From Verrucomicrobiota bacterium (lineage in GTDB: Bacteria > Verrucomicrobiota > Verrucomicrobiia > Opitutales > Oceanipulchritudinaceae), in assembly GCA_009908535.1 (NCBI GenBank), contig JAAAOD010000109.1, positions 1 to 6,786 on the forward strand: a stretch of DNA of 6,786 bases. The letters are read 5' to 3'. A model generated the notes under the pieces. It had not been told where the DNA came from, made no database searches, and saw only the letters and a list, made by a program, of their open reading frames with translations. Shown here piece after piece: positions 1 to 5,895 of this stretch. The stretch's first letter is position 1; each line of letters opens with the position of its first letter. The position numbers and the translations under genes are program-made.

Positions 1-17
1 CATGAAAATCAATCTCC

Positions 18-740
18 TTGCCTGAATTCCTGCAAATCCAACGCGCCCCTTTCTCCGCCGCCCGGAACATGGCCGTCGACGCCCTCCTGCTGGAAGAGGG
101 AGGAAGGCTCGGGAGGCCGGTCCTGCGATTTTACGCCTGGGAGGAGCCGGCCTTCACCTTCGGCTACAGCCAGCGCTGGTCCATGATCGAGGCCGGCCTT
201 GGCCAGGCCGTGGGCGAGCGAATCCGCCGCCTGACCGGCGGCGGCATTGTCGACCATCGTGCGGACCTGACCTATGCGCTGGTCGTCCCTCCCGCACATC
301 CCCGTTTCCGTTTGTCAGCCCCCCGGCTGTACGAGGGGCTGCATCGGGCGCTGGCCGATGCCCTTGCCGCGACCGGCGTCCCGGCGGAGCTTGCCCCGTG
401 CCCGAAGGCCTGCGGCGATCCCAGCCCCCGGGGTCCCGCCCTCGCCTGTTTCACCGGTCCGGAAGCCGACGATGTCATTCACCGGAAAACCGGGGGTAAA
501 CTGGCCGGTGCGGCCATGAAGCGAAACCGCCGCGGGCTCCTCGTGCAGGGCAGCGTGCTTGCCACGGATCTTTCCGGGACCCACGCGGAGGAGTTCATGG
601 ATGCCTTCACGGGCAATCTGGGGCAATGGCTGGGAGCGACCCCGCGGAAGCGACGCCTGGAGGAACTCGGCCTTGACGGAGCCCGCCTCGCCGCATGGGA
701 GACCACCTTTGCCGACCCGGCGTGGAACCGGCGGCGCTGA
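18..740 (+). CDS. LipM-like octanoyl/lipoyl transferase (LplA/LipB/BPL catalytic fold)
   Basis: Cytoplasmic enzyme of the biotin/lipoate protein ligase fold, predicted to attach an octanoyl or lipoyl group to the lysine of lipoyl domains (GcvH, E2 subunits). Seen in its 240 residues: NMAVD at 17-21, the substrate-pocket motif RRLTGGGIVDH at 70-80, Cys144 in an ACF context, the conserved lysine K161 in GGKLAGAA, and LLVQGSVL at 173-180. It lacks the C-terminal accessory domain of E. coli LplA. In Bacillus LipM the nucleophilic Cys sits in a matching CF motif about 17 residues before the Lys, so an octanoyltransferase reading is favoured over an ATP-dependent ligase; this is inference. The start is TTG at 18: the frame is closed by a TGA at 3-5, and the first ATG (69) would fall inside the conserved NMA motif. 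No Shine-Dalgarno is visible. Its stop lies 1 nt from that of the convergent methyltransferase gene. Confidence 0.85.
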   Translation: MPEFLQIQRAPFSAARNMAVDALLLEEGGRLGRPVLRFYAWEEPAFTFGYSQRWSMIEAGLGQAVGERIRRLTGGGIVDHRADLTYALVVPPAHPRFRLSAPRLYEGLHRALADALAATGVPAELAPCPKACGDPSPRGPALACFTGPEADDVIHRKTGGKLAGAAMKRNRRGLLVQGSVLATDLSGTHAEEFMDAFTGNLGQWLGATPRKRRLEELGLDGARLAAWETTFADPAWNRRR

Positions 741-741
741 T

Positions 742-1965
742 TCAGGACGGGCGCACGAAGGTCATGACATTCTCGATGTGCCGCGTATGGGGAAAAAGGT
801 CGAACGGCTGGATGCAGTCCACCGTGTAGCCGGCCTCCAGAAGGAGGTTCGCATCCCGTGCCTGCGTGTCCGGGCCGCAGCTGACATAGACGATGCGGGC
901 CGGCGCGAAGGCGGTAAGCTGGACAAGGAAATCCTGCCCGCAACCACGCCGCGGCGGATCGACGATGACGCAGGTCTCCGCCGGCGGATGACAGAGCCCC
1001 TCGAAGACCGCCTCGGCCGAGCCTTTTTGGAAGGTGATGTCGGGGATCGAATTGCTGTCGGCGTTGCCGCGGGCAAGTTCGATCGCCCGCTCACTGACCT
1101 CGATCCCGGTCGTCCGCTCGAAACGCCCGCTTCCGCAGATACCAAAGACGCCGACGCCGCAATAGGCGTCGACGAGGAAGCGCATTCCCGGTGCGGCCGC
1201 CTCGGCGAGCGCATGTTCGACGAGGGCGGGCAGCATGTGGGGATTGTTCTGGAAAAACTCCCCCGCGATAAAGTGGAAGGTTTTGCCGAGGACGGTTTCC
1301 CGTGCCACCGCCTTCATATCGGTGACCACGCCATCGTCGGAATCCCGCAGTAAAAGCGTCCCTCCCTTGCGGAAGCGTCCGACCTCCTGCTGCAACCGCG
1401 CCCGCTCCAAGGGCAGGGCCTCATTGATCGCGGGACTGGCAATCGGACACTGCGGAACGTCGACGATGGCCCGGCTGCTCGCGCGCTGGAATCCGATCGC
1501 AGTGCCCGGCAGGTGCGGAGGGCGTCGGAAATGCGGGGTCAGTTTGGATCGGTATCCGTAGAGCCGCTCCGCGTTGCCGCAGCAGGGCCGGACCTCCATT
1601 TCGCGGCCGGTCATCTTGCGCAGGAGTTGCCGGACCTGCTCCGTCTTCCAGCGCAGCTGGCTGGCGTAGGCGAGATGCTGGTACTGGCAGCCGCCGCAGT
1701 CCCCGAAGAGTGGACAGGCGGGGTCGACCCGCTCCGGCGAAGGCTCAAGGATCCCGACCAGGTCGGCCTCCGAGTACTTCGCCTTGTTCCGCCAGACGCG
1801 GGCCCGCACCCGTTCCCCGGGGAGGGCGTAGGGGACGAAAACGACCCAGTCCTCCACCCTCCCGACCCCCTGGCCGAGGTTGGTCAGGTCCTCGATCCGG
1901 AGGTCGAGTTCATGGTGATAAGGAAAGGGATCCGGCGTGAAGTTGCGGGGCGGTTGTTTCGGCAT
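742..1965 (-). CDS. rlmD: 23S rRNA (uracil-5-)-methyltransferase, RlmD/RumA type
   Basis: SAM-dependent enzyme that methylates C5 of a uridine, most likely in 23S rRNA (U1939 in E. coli RlmD). From the ATG at 1965 it has 407 residues. In order: a TRAM domain at about 19-75; a [4Fe-4S] ligand set C84-x5-C90-GG-C93 with a fourth Cys at C173 (PQCPI); a FFQNN motif at 237-241; SAM motif DAYCGVG at 266-272; DPPRRG at 336-341; catalytic Cys363 in VSCGPDTQARD; and the base Glu398 in FPHTRHIEN. All key residues are present. Length is close to E. coli RlmD (about 430). The frame stays open to 2094, but that start overlaps the divergent gene by over 70 nt. An ATG at 2007 is a second option. The MPKQ start at 1965 is preferred because homology begins shortly after it. 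Related RlmC or RlmCD specificity cannot be excluded. Confidence 0.92.
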   Translation of the reverse strand: MPKQPPRNFTPDPFPYHHELDLRIEDLTNLGQGVGRVEDWVVFVPYALPGERVRARVWRNKAKYSEADLVGILEPSPERVDPACPLFGDCGGCQYQHLAYASQLRWKTEQVRQLLRKMTGREMEVRPCCGNAERLYGYRSKLTPHFRRPPHLPGTAIGFQRASSRAIVDVPQCPIASPAINEALPLERARLQQEVGRFRKGGTLLLRDSDDGVVTDMKAVARETVLGKTFHFIAGEFFQNNPHMLPALVEHALAEAAAPGMRFLVDAYCGVGVFGICGSGRFERTTGIEVSERAIELARGNADSNSIPDITFQKGSAEAVFEGLCHPPAETCVIVDPPRRGCGQDFLVQLTAFAPARIVYVSCGPDTQARDANLLLEAGYTVDCIQPFDLFPHTRHIENVMTFVRPS

Positions 1966-1993
1966 GGGATCAAATGAATTCTTCTCGTCTTCG

Positions 1994-2005
1994 GCGCGAA
2001 AGCGC
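1994..2005 (+). other. GNRA-capped mini-hairpin in trmH-family leader
   Basis: A perfect GCGC-GAAA-GCGC hairpin (stem 1994-1997 with 2002-2005) lies just before the Shine-Dalgarno of the gene starting at 2023. GAAA is a stable GNRA tetraloop in RNA. The stem is only 4 bp and chance is likely in G+C-rich DNA. If the divergent gene really starts at 2007, these bases are also coding on the other strand. Confidence 0.25.
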
Positions 2006-2008
2006 ATC

Positions 2009-2017
2009 AGGAAAGGA
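2009..2017 (+). promoter_or_regulatory. Shine-Dalgarno for the TrmH-family gene
   Basis: AGGAAAGGA ends 5 nt before the ATG at 2023. It is the clearest purine-rich ribosome binding site in the window, and it fixes that start codon. The other five genes have no obvious equivalent. Confidence 0.7.
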
Positions 2018-2022
2018 ATGGC

Positions 2023-2823
2023 ATGACGGAACGGATCACCAGCCGCCAGAACCCGCGCGTCAAGCACCTGCTGCGCCTTCGCGACGGCAGCCATCGCCGG
2101 CGTCAGGGATTATTCCCCGTGGAAGGGGCCCGTGAGGTCGGCCGCGCCCTTGCCTCCGGATGGCCGCTGGCATGCCTCTATTACTGCGAGGAGCTTTTTT
2201 CCGGAGAGGCGGCTTTCGCCCTTCTGGAGCGGGCCGCGGACACGGACGGGCTTGAATGCGTGCCGATGGCCGCCGACGCCTTTCTGCGGGCTGCCTACCG
2301 GGAGGGCCCCGACGGTTTCCTCGCCGTGGCGAGAAGGCGGGAACGCGACCTTGCCGATTTCCCCCTTTCCGAGGTCCCCCTGCTCGTGATTGCCGTGGGC
2401 ATCGAAAAGCCGGGCAACCTCGGCGCCATCCTGCGCACCGCCGACGCCGCCGGCTGTGACGGTCTTCTTATGGCCGACCCCCGCTGCGATCCCTTTAATC
2501 CCAATGCGGTCCGGGCCTCTCAGGGTGCATTTTTCCACCTTCCTTTTGCGGCGGTTTCCGGCGGGGAGGTCCGGAATTTTCTGCAAGAGCGCCGCATCGA
2601 GCCGATCCTCACCACTCCGACAGCCGGGAAGTTGCTGTACGAGGCCGACCTGTCCGGACCCGTCGCGCTGGTTCTGGGCACCGAGGACCGGGGACTGCCC
2701 GCGGAATGGCTGTCCTCCGGGGGCACCCGGGTCAACCTCCCCATGCGGGGCGTTACCGACAGCCTCAATGTCAGCGCGATGGCGGCGGTGGCCCTGTTCG
2801 AGGCCGTCCGCCAGCGCGCTTGA
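2023..2823 (+). CDS. TrmH/SpoU-family RNA 2'-O-methyltransferase
   Basis: SPOUT-class, SAM-dependent enzyme that adds a 2'-O-methyl group to rRNA or tRNA. The 266 residues match the usual two-part layout. An N-terminal L30e-like substrate-binding domain (about 1-105, with GLFPVEGAREV at 29-39) precedes the knotted SPOUT domain (about 118-266). Motif 1 is EKPGNLGAILRTADAAG at 128-144, with the conserved N132 and R138. Next come FNPNAVRASQGAFF at 158-171, motif 2 LGTEDRGL at 218-225 with E221, and motif 3 LPMRGVTDSLNVS at 239-251. All catalytic and knot residues are intact. RlmB, TsnR-like and YsgA-like members share these motifs, so the modified nucleotide cannot be named. It diverges from another RNA methyltransferase gene. 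Its stop lies 3 nt from the stop of the convergent Aas-like gene. Confidence 0.93.
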   Translation: MTERITSRQNPRVKHLLRLRDGSHRRRQGLFPVEGAREVGRALASGWPLACLYYCEELFSGEAAFALLERAADTDGLECVPMAADAFLRAAYREGPDGFLAVARRRERDLADFPLSEVPLLVIAVGIEKPGNLGAILRTADAAGCDGLLMADPRCDPFNPNAVRASQGAFFHLPFAAVSGGEVRNFLQERRIEPILTTPTAGKLLYEADLSGPVALVLGTEDRGLPAEWLSSGGTRVNLPMRGVTDSLNVSAMAAVALFEAVRQRA

Positions 2824-2826
2824 AGC

Positions 2827-4485
2827 TCAGCCGCCGGCCTCGCGGAACTTTCGCGCCGCAAGATCATTCAACGATTTCAGGTCGAGTTTCCCGGAGGCAA
2901 GGCAGGGAATCTCGTTCACCCGGTAGACACTGCGGGGAATCCAGAGATTGGGAATGCCCCGCTCAAGGAGGCGTTCCCGCAACTGGGCGGGCCGGATCTC
3001 GACCGCGGCGAGGACGACCAGCGCCTCCCCCTTGACGTCGTCGGAGACACCGGTCACGGCCACGAGCGGCAACTCGGCGTCATCCAGCTGGAAGGCCTGG
3101 GAGATCTCCTGTTCGACTTTTCCATGCGGGACCATTTCGCCACCCAGTTTTGAGAAGCGGCTGATGCGGCCCTCGATGAAGACAAACCCGTCCTTGTCGA
3201 TGCGCGCGAGGTCGCCGGTGACGAACCATCCGTCCCGGAATGCCCGTTGGGTGGCCACCTTGTTGTCGAGGTATCCGTTGAAAACATTGGCCCCCTGCAA
3301 CTCGAGGATTCCCTGTGTATCGACAGGGAGCATACGCCCGGAGGAAGGCTCGGAAACCCGGGCTTTCATGCCGGGCATCAGTTTGCCGACCGATCCGGTC
3401 CGGATCTGCGAGGGCTGGTCCTTGAAGGCGGGAAGATTCACGCTCACCACGGGCGAGGTTTCCGTCAGCCCGTAGCCTTCGAGATAAAGGCTCCCGAAGG
3501 TCTGTTGCCAGCGTTCGGCGAATCCGGGGGGCGTTTTTTCGGCCCCGCCCACAACAAAGGAAAGGCTGGCCAGCTGCTCGGGGCGGCAGCGTTTGAAATA
3601 GGGCCGGAGGAAGGTCGGGGTCCCCATCATCACCGTCACCCTCTCCCTTTCGATCGCCTCGGCGATCTTGCGGGTCTCCAGGGGCGACGGCAGGGTCACG
3701 CATTTCAGGCCCGTCATAAGTGGATACCACAAAGTGACGGTGAAGCCGAAACTGTGAAAGGTGGGCAGGCAGGCGAGGAGGATCTGGTCGCGGTCGAGCA
3801 GGTGGCACTCCTTGATCTGCAGGCAGTTGGCGATGATGTTGCGATGCGTGAGGGGCACTCCCTTGGCGTCCCCGGTGCTTCCGCTGGAAAAGAGCAGACC
3901 GGCCTCGCGGTCCCCGCCCTCCGTGGGAATGCGGAAGCGTCGAAGGAGCATCTTCCGCGGCAGCAGGGCGATGAGGGCAAGGCGCTTCAGTACCTGCTTC
4001 TTGTCGATGTGGGTGCGTTCCTGAACGAGATCGACGGTGTGTTCGGGCCACGGAAAATCGGGAACCTTTTCCTTTACCGGGGCCGCGGTGATCACGGTTT
4101 CGACCCCGCCCATTTCCATCGTCTTGCGGATGGAGGTAGCCCCCGCGGTGAAGTTGAAATTGACCGGGACTTTATCAAGGAAGGTCAGGGCGAGGTTCGT
4201 CAGGATGCTGCCAAGACCGGAGGGAAAGACCACCCCCACCCGCTTCCCCGGAATGGTGTCGCGCCAGCGCTCCGCGAGCGTCAGCGCGACCGCCAGCACC
4301 ATGCCGCCGGTCAATTCCTTGCGCTCTTGGGCGAGGTCGACGACCACCTTGCGGAAGGGGGAGCGCGCAAGCCCCTCGAAGCTGAGCACCGCGAGGTGCC
4401 GGTTCAGTTCTGGTTGACGGGAGAAGCGGTCGTACTCCCGATCCAGTGTGTATTGATCTTCCTTGGCCGCTGCCTGCTCCTTCAT
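2827..4485 (-). CDS. aas: Aas-like acyl-[ACP] synthetase / AMP-dependent acyl ligase (ANL superfamily)
   Basis: Adenylate-forming enzyme expected to activate a fatty acid with ATP and pass it to ACP or CoA. Of 552 residues, the core motifs are: A3 P-loop SSGSTGDAKG at 200-209; PTFHSFGFTV at 241-250; GYGLTETSP at 337-345; WFVTGD at 420-425; the hinge region GRISRFSKLGGEMV at 439-452; and catalytic K533 in LASGKLDL. The PLMTGL, PSPLETRKI, GGEMVPHGKVEQ and SGKLD stretches resemble the synthetase half of E. coli Aas more than generic FadD. No PlsC acyltransferase domain is attached, unlike Aas. A basic, amphipathic segment at 164-185 (VLKRLALIALL...) may touch the membrane. The ATG at 4485 has no Shine-Dalgarno. 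It lies 115 bp downstream of the DUF481 gene on the same strand. A long-chain acyl-CoA ligase role remains possible. Confidence 0.88.
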   Translation of the reverse strand: MKEQAAAKEDQYTLDREYDRFSRQPELNRHLAVLSFEGLARSPFRKVVVDLAQERKELTGGMVLAVALTLAERWRDTIPGKRVGVVFPSGLGSILTNLALTFLDKVPVNFNFTAGATSIRKTMEMGGVETVITAAPVKEKVPDFPWPEHTVDLVQERTHIDKKQVLKRLALIALLPRKMLLRRFRIPTEGGDREAGLLFSSGSTGDAKGVPLTHRNIIANCLQIKECHLLDRDQILLACLPTFHSFGFTVTLWYPLMTGLKCVTLPSPLETRKIAEAIERERVTVMMGTPTFLRPYFKRCRPEQLASLSFVVGGAEKTPPGFAERWQQTFGSLYLEGYGLTETSPVVSVNLPAFKDQPSQIRTGSVGKLMPGMKARVSEPSSGRMLPVDTQGILELQGANVFNGYLDNKVATQRAFRDGWFVTGDLARIDKDGFVFIEGRISRFSKLGGEMVPHGKVEQEISQAFQLDDAELPLVAVTGVSDDVKGEALVVLAAVEIRPAQLRERLLERGIPNLWIPRSVYRVNEIPCLASGKLDLKSLNDLAARKFREAGG

Positions 4486-4509
4486 GGGGTGGGTTTTCCG
4501 GGGTTGGGG
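4486..4509 (+). other. Potential G-quadruplex next to the aas-like start codon
   Basis: Four G runs on the + strand (4486-4489, 4491-4493, 4500-4503, 4506-4509) are separated by loops of 1, 6 and 2 nt. This fits the classic G3+N1-7 pattern. It sits directly against the ATG of the leftward gene, on that gene's template strand, so the mRNA leader is C-rich. Folding and any effect on transcription are inferred only. Confidence 0.4.
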
Positions 4510-4514
4510 TTCCT

Positions 4515-4530
4515 GTCACATCGATGTAAC
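4515..4530. promoter_or_regulatory. 16-bp near-palindrome, candidate operator upstream of aas-like gene
   Basis: GTCACATCGATGTAAC is an inverted repeat with a single mismatched pair and a perfect 10-bp core ACATCGATGT. It lies 30 bp upstream of the leftward start at 4485, in non-coding DNA, which is where a dimeric repressor or activator would bind. No regulator family is recognised from it. Confidence 0.3.
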
Positions 4531-4539
4531 TGAAAAAGG

Positions 4540-4545
4540 AGTCAA
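4540..4545 (-). promoter_or_regulatory. Possible -35 box for the aas-like gene
   Basis: On the minus strand this reads TTGACT, five of six matches to TTGACA. No good -10 hexamer lies 16-18 nt downstream; the best-spaced sequence is GATGTG, inside or beside the near-palindrome at 4515-4530. A weak, activator-dependent promoter is one reading; chance is another. Confidence 0.2.
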
Positions 4546-4565
4546 CATCCCCGCGCTGGCAACCC

Positions 4566-4601
4566 AAAAGGGAGCCCCGCCGTGGCCCCATCCCGGGCTC
4601 C
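4566..4601 (-). terminator. Weak candidate intrinsic terminator after the DUF481 gene
   Basis: On the minus strand a 7-bp perfect stem, GGAGCCC with GGGCTCC (4595-4601 and 4571-4577), encloses a 17-nt G+C-rich loop and is followed by C and four T (4566-4569). The stem starts at the last base of the TAG stop codon. The short T tract and long loop make efficient termination doubtful; partial read-through into the aas-like gene is plausible. Confidence 0.4.
4569..4580 (+). repeat. Left arm of 12-bp inverted repeat flanking the DUF481 gene
   Basis: AGGGAGCCCCGC here is matched exactly in inverted orientation at 5836-5847, on the other side of the DUF481 gene. Both copies are non-coding. This arm overlaps the candidate terminator stem, so a structural role there may explain it. 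Confidence 0.35.
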
Positions 4602-5785
4602 TATTCCCATGAGGCGATCAGGCGCGCGTAGTAGCGCCAGTCCAGATTCTTGCGGCCGGGTTCGGGCTCGTTGTTGTACTGGCTGTTGATGCCGAAGCGG
4701 AGCTTCCAGCGGTCGCTCATCCCGAGGGGCAGATTCAAACCGCTGTCCTGTTCGATAATGAAATCCTCCTGTCGGTCGATGGAAGGAAGGAAGGTGTAGT
4801 TGCCTTTGAAGCGGGCCCAGGGGGAGAATTTCCACAGGACGTCGAGACCGAAGTCCATGCCCGGAATTTCCTCGCCCCCGTCGTTCTCATAATTCTCGAA
4901 CCGGTAGCTCACCCCGCCCCGAAACTCCAGGCGCAGGTCTTCCTCGTTGCGGAGGCGGTAGGAGACACCGACCGCCGAGGTCGAGCGCAACCCGAGATCC
5001 TCGAACTGGTCCCGTTCCACTTCCTGCCGGACAAAAAAACCGAGCCTGTCGAAAATGAAATTCGTGTAGCGCCCTCCCACGACGATTTCGTCGGAGGTGC
5101 GCCGGCTGCGGTTCGTCCCGTAGTTGTAGCGCCCGTACAGATCGAGGCGGTCGAAGTCGCGTTCGTATTGCGCGTCGAGAGTGACACCGATATCGAACCG
5201 CTCCGTGTTGCCGCTCTTGCCCGTGAGGTTGAAGCCACTCTCGAGGCTCCAGCCCTCCGGTGGAGGCGGAAAAAGGCGGTCGAGAAAGAAAAGAGGCCCA
5301 GCCTCCGCAATGGTCGGTTGCGCTCTCTCCGTTTCCATGACCCCGCGTTGCGGCGCGGGAGCCGTGACCTTGTCCCCGGGAGCCGTTTCCGCCGTCTCCG
5401 CGGAGCCTTTTTCCCCCGCCTCCCCTGTCGCCACCGGCTGCAGCAGCAGGGCCTCGGTGAGGGAGATCTGAAGTTCGCGCTCCTCCGTGACGAGGAACCA
5501 GTCCGCGCCGGAGCCCTCCACGCGCAGACGCCCGCGCACCTCGTCCTCCTCGCGGGGAAGGAGAAACTCCTGCTCGCTGACGAGGCTGGTGACTTTCTTC
5601 AAGTCCACGGTCAGCTCACCGGCATAGTCGGTCCGCATGCGGATCCAGTCCTCAGTTACGGATTCGATTTCGCCGGTCAGCACAGCTCCGCCCTGCACCT
5701 CAAGGCGATCCCCGGCGAGCGGCGGAACCGCGGCCAGGAATGCCAGGAGAAGGCCAGGACCGCTCCTTACCGGACAAATTCTCAT
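4601..5785 (-). CDS. DUF481 (YdiY-like) outer-membrane beta-barrel protein with signal peptide
   Basis: Predicted exported outer-membrane protein; its function is unknown. The ATG at 5785 gives 394 residues; a TTG codon directly before it is a less likely start. Numbering from the ATG, a signal peptide spans about 1-25 (basic CPVR start, hydrophobic LLLAFLAAVPPLAG). Residues 26-71 look like a small Sm/SH3-like strand domain (GAVLTGEIESV...GELTVDLKKVTSL). Residues 72-117 may be a diverged second copy with a shared DW. An Ala/Glu/Thr/Pro-rich linker covers about 118-155. The barrel domain runs from about 175 to the end, beginning LESGFNLTGKSGNTE, with alternating aromatic and charged strands such as LYGRYNYG and WRYYARLIASWE. 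This is typical of the DUF481 'salt-induced outer membrane protein' family. The barrel ends in Trp-Glu rather than the common terminal Phe/Trp. No Shine-Dalgarno is seen. It precedes the aas-like gene by 115 bp. Confidence 0.85.
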   Translation of the reverse strand: MRICPVRSGPGLLLAFLAAVPPLAGDRLEVQGGAVLTGEIESVTEDWIRMRTDYAGELTVDLKKVTSLVSEQEFLLPREEDEVRGRLRVEGSGADWFLVTEERELQISLTEALLLQPVATGEAGEKGSAETAETAPGDKVTAPAPQRGVMETERAQPTIAEAGPLFFLDRLFPPPPEGWSLESGFNLTGKSGNTERFDIGVTLDAQYERDFDRLDLYGRYNYGTNRSRRTSDEIVVGGRYTNFIFDRLGFFVRQEVERDQFEDLGLRSTSAVGVSYRLRNEEDLRLEFRGGVSYRFENYENDGGEEIPGMDFGLDVLWKFSPWARFKGNYTFLPSIDRQEDFIIEQDSGLNLPLGMSDRWKLRFGINSQYNNEPEPGRKNLDWRYYARLIASWE

Positions 5786-5835
5786 CAAAGACCAGAAACC
5801 AAGTCGCCCGCCGCCTCAGGGCAACGAAGAATTCA

Positions 5836-5847
5836 GCGGGGCTCCCT
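5836..5847 (-). repeat. Right arm of 12-bp inverted repeat flanking the DUF481 gene
   Basis: GCGGGGCTCCCT on the + strand is the exact reverse complement of 4569-4580. It lies in the spacer between the DUF481 gene and the aminotransferase gene, inside a weak imperfect hairpin (TTCAG 5832-5836 with CTGAA 5846-5850). Confidence 0.35.
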
Positions 5848-5858
5848 GAAATCCTTCC

Positions 5859-5887
5859 TTGATGTTCCATGGACCATGCGCTTTACC
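5859..5887 (+). promoter_or_regulatory. Weak candidate promoter for the aminotransferase gene
   Basis: TTGATG (5859-5864) and TTTACC (5882-5887) are 17 bp apart, but the -10 matches the consensus at only three of six positions. If used, the transcript would begin a few bases before the ATG at 5896 and be almost leaderless. That would agree with the absence of a Shine-Dalgarno. Confidence 0.2.
5862..5877. promoter_or_regulatory. 16-bp near-palindrome in divergent spacer
   Basis: ATGTTCCATGGACCAT is an inverted repeat with one mismatched pair, centred on CCATGG. It lies in the 110-bp spacer between the divergent DUF481 and aminotransferase genes, within the -35/-10 interval suggested for the latter. 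It is a candidate operator only; no regulator family is recognised. Confidence 0.25.
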
Positions 5888-5895
5888 AAGCACAA

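Noticed and set aside
705..745. Possible terminator hairpin at the end of the LipM-like gene (GCCG...CGGC)
   Set aside because: The pairing is short and interrupted, with no T tract on either strand.
559..1353. Open frame of 264 codons on the + strand spanning the first two genes
   Set aside because: It straddles the end of the LipM-like gene in another frame and the antisense of the methyltransferase gene; the composition shows no protein family.
1966..2094. N-terminal extension of the RlmD-type protein to 2094
   Set aside because: It would overlap the well-supported start and Shine-Dalgarno of the divergent gene, and the extra residues do not resemble the TRAM-domain N-terminus.
3080..4051. 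Open frame of 323 codons on the - strand inside the aas-like gene
   Set aside because: A shifted frame of the real gene, rich in Arg/Pro/His with no domain signal.
3247..4533. Long open frame of 428 codons on the + strand opposite the aas-like gene
   Set aside because: No recognisable motif or domain, Gly/Glu/His-rich composition typical of an antisense frame in G+C-rich DNA, and it lies on the opposite strand of a gene with every ANL motif intact.
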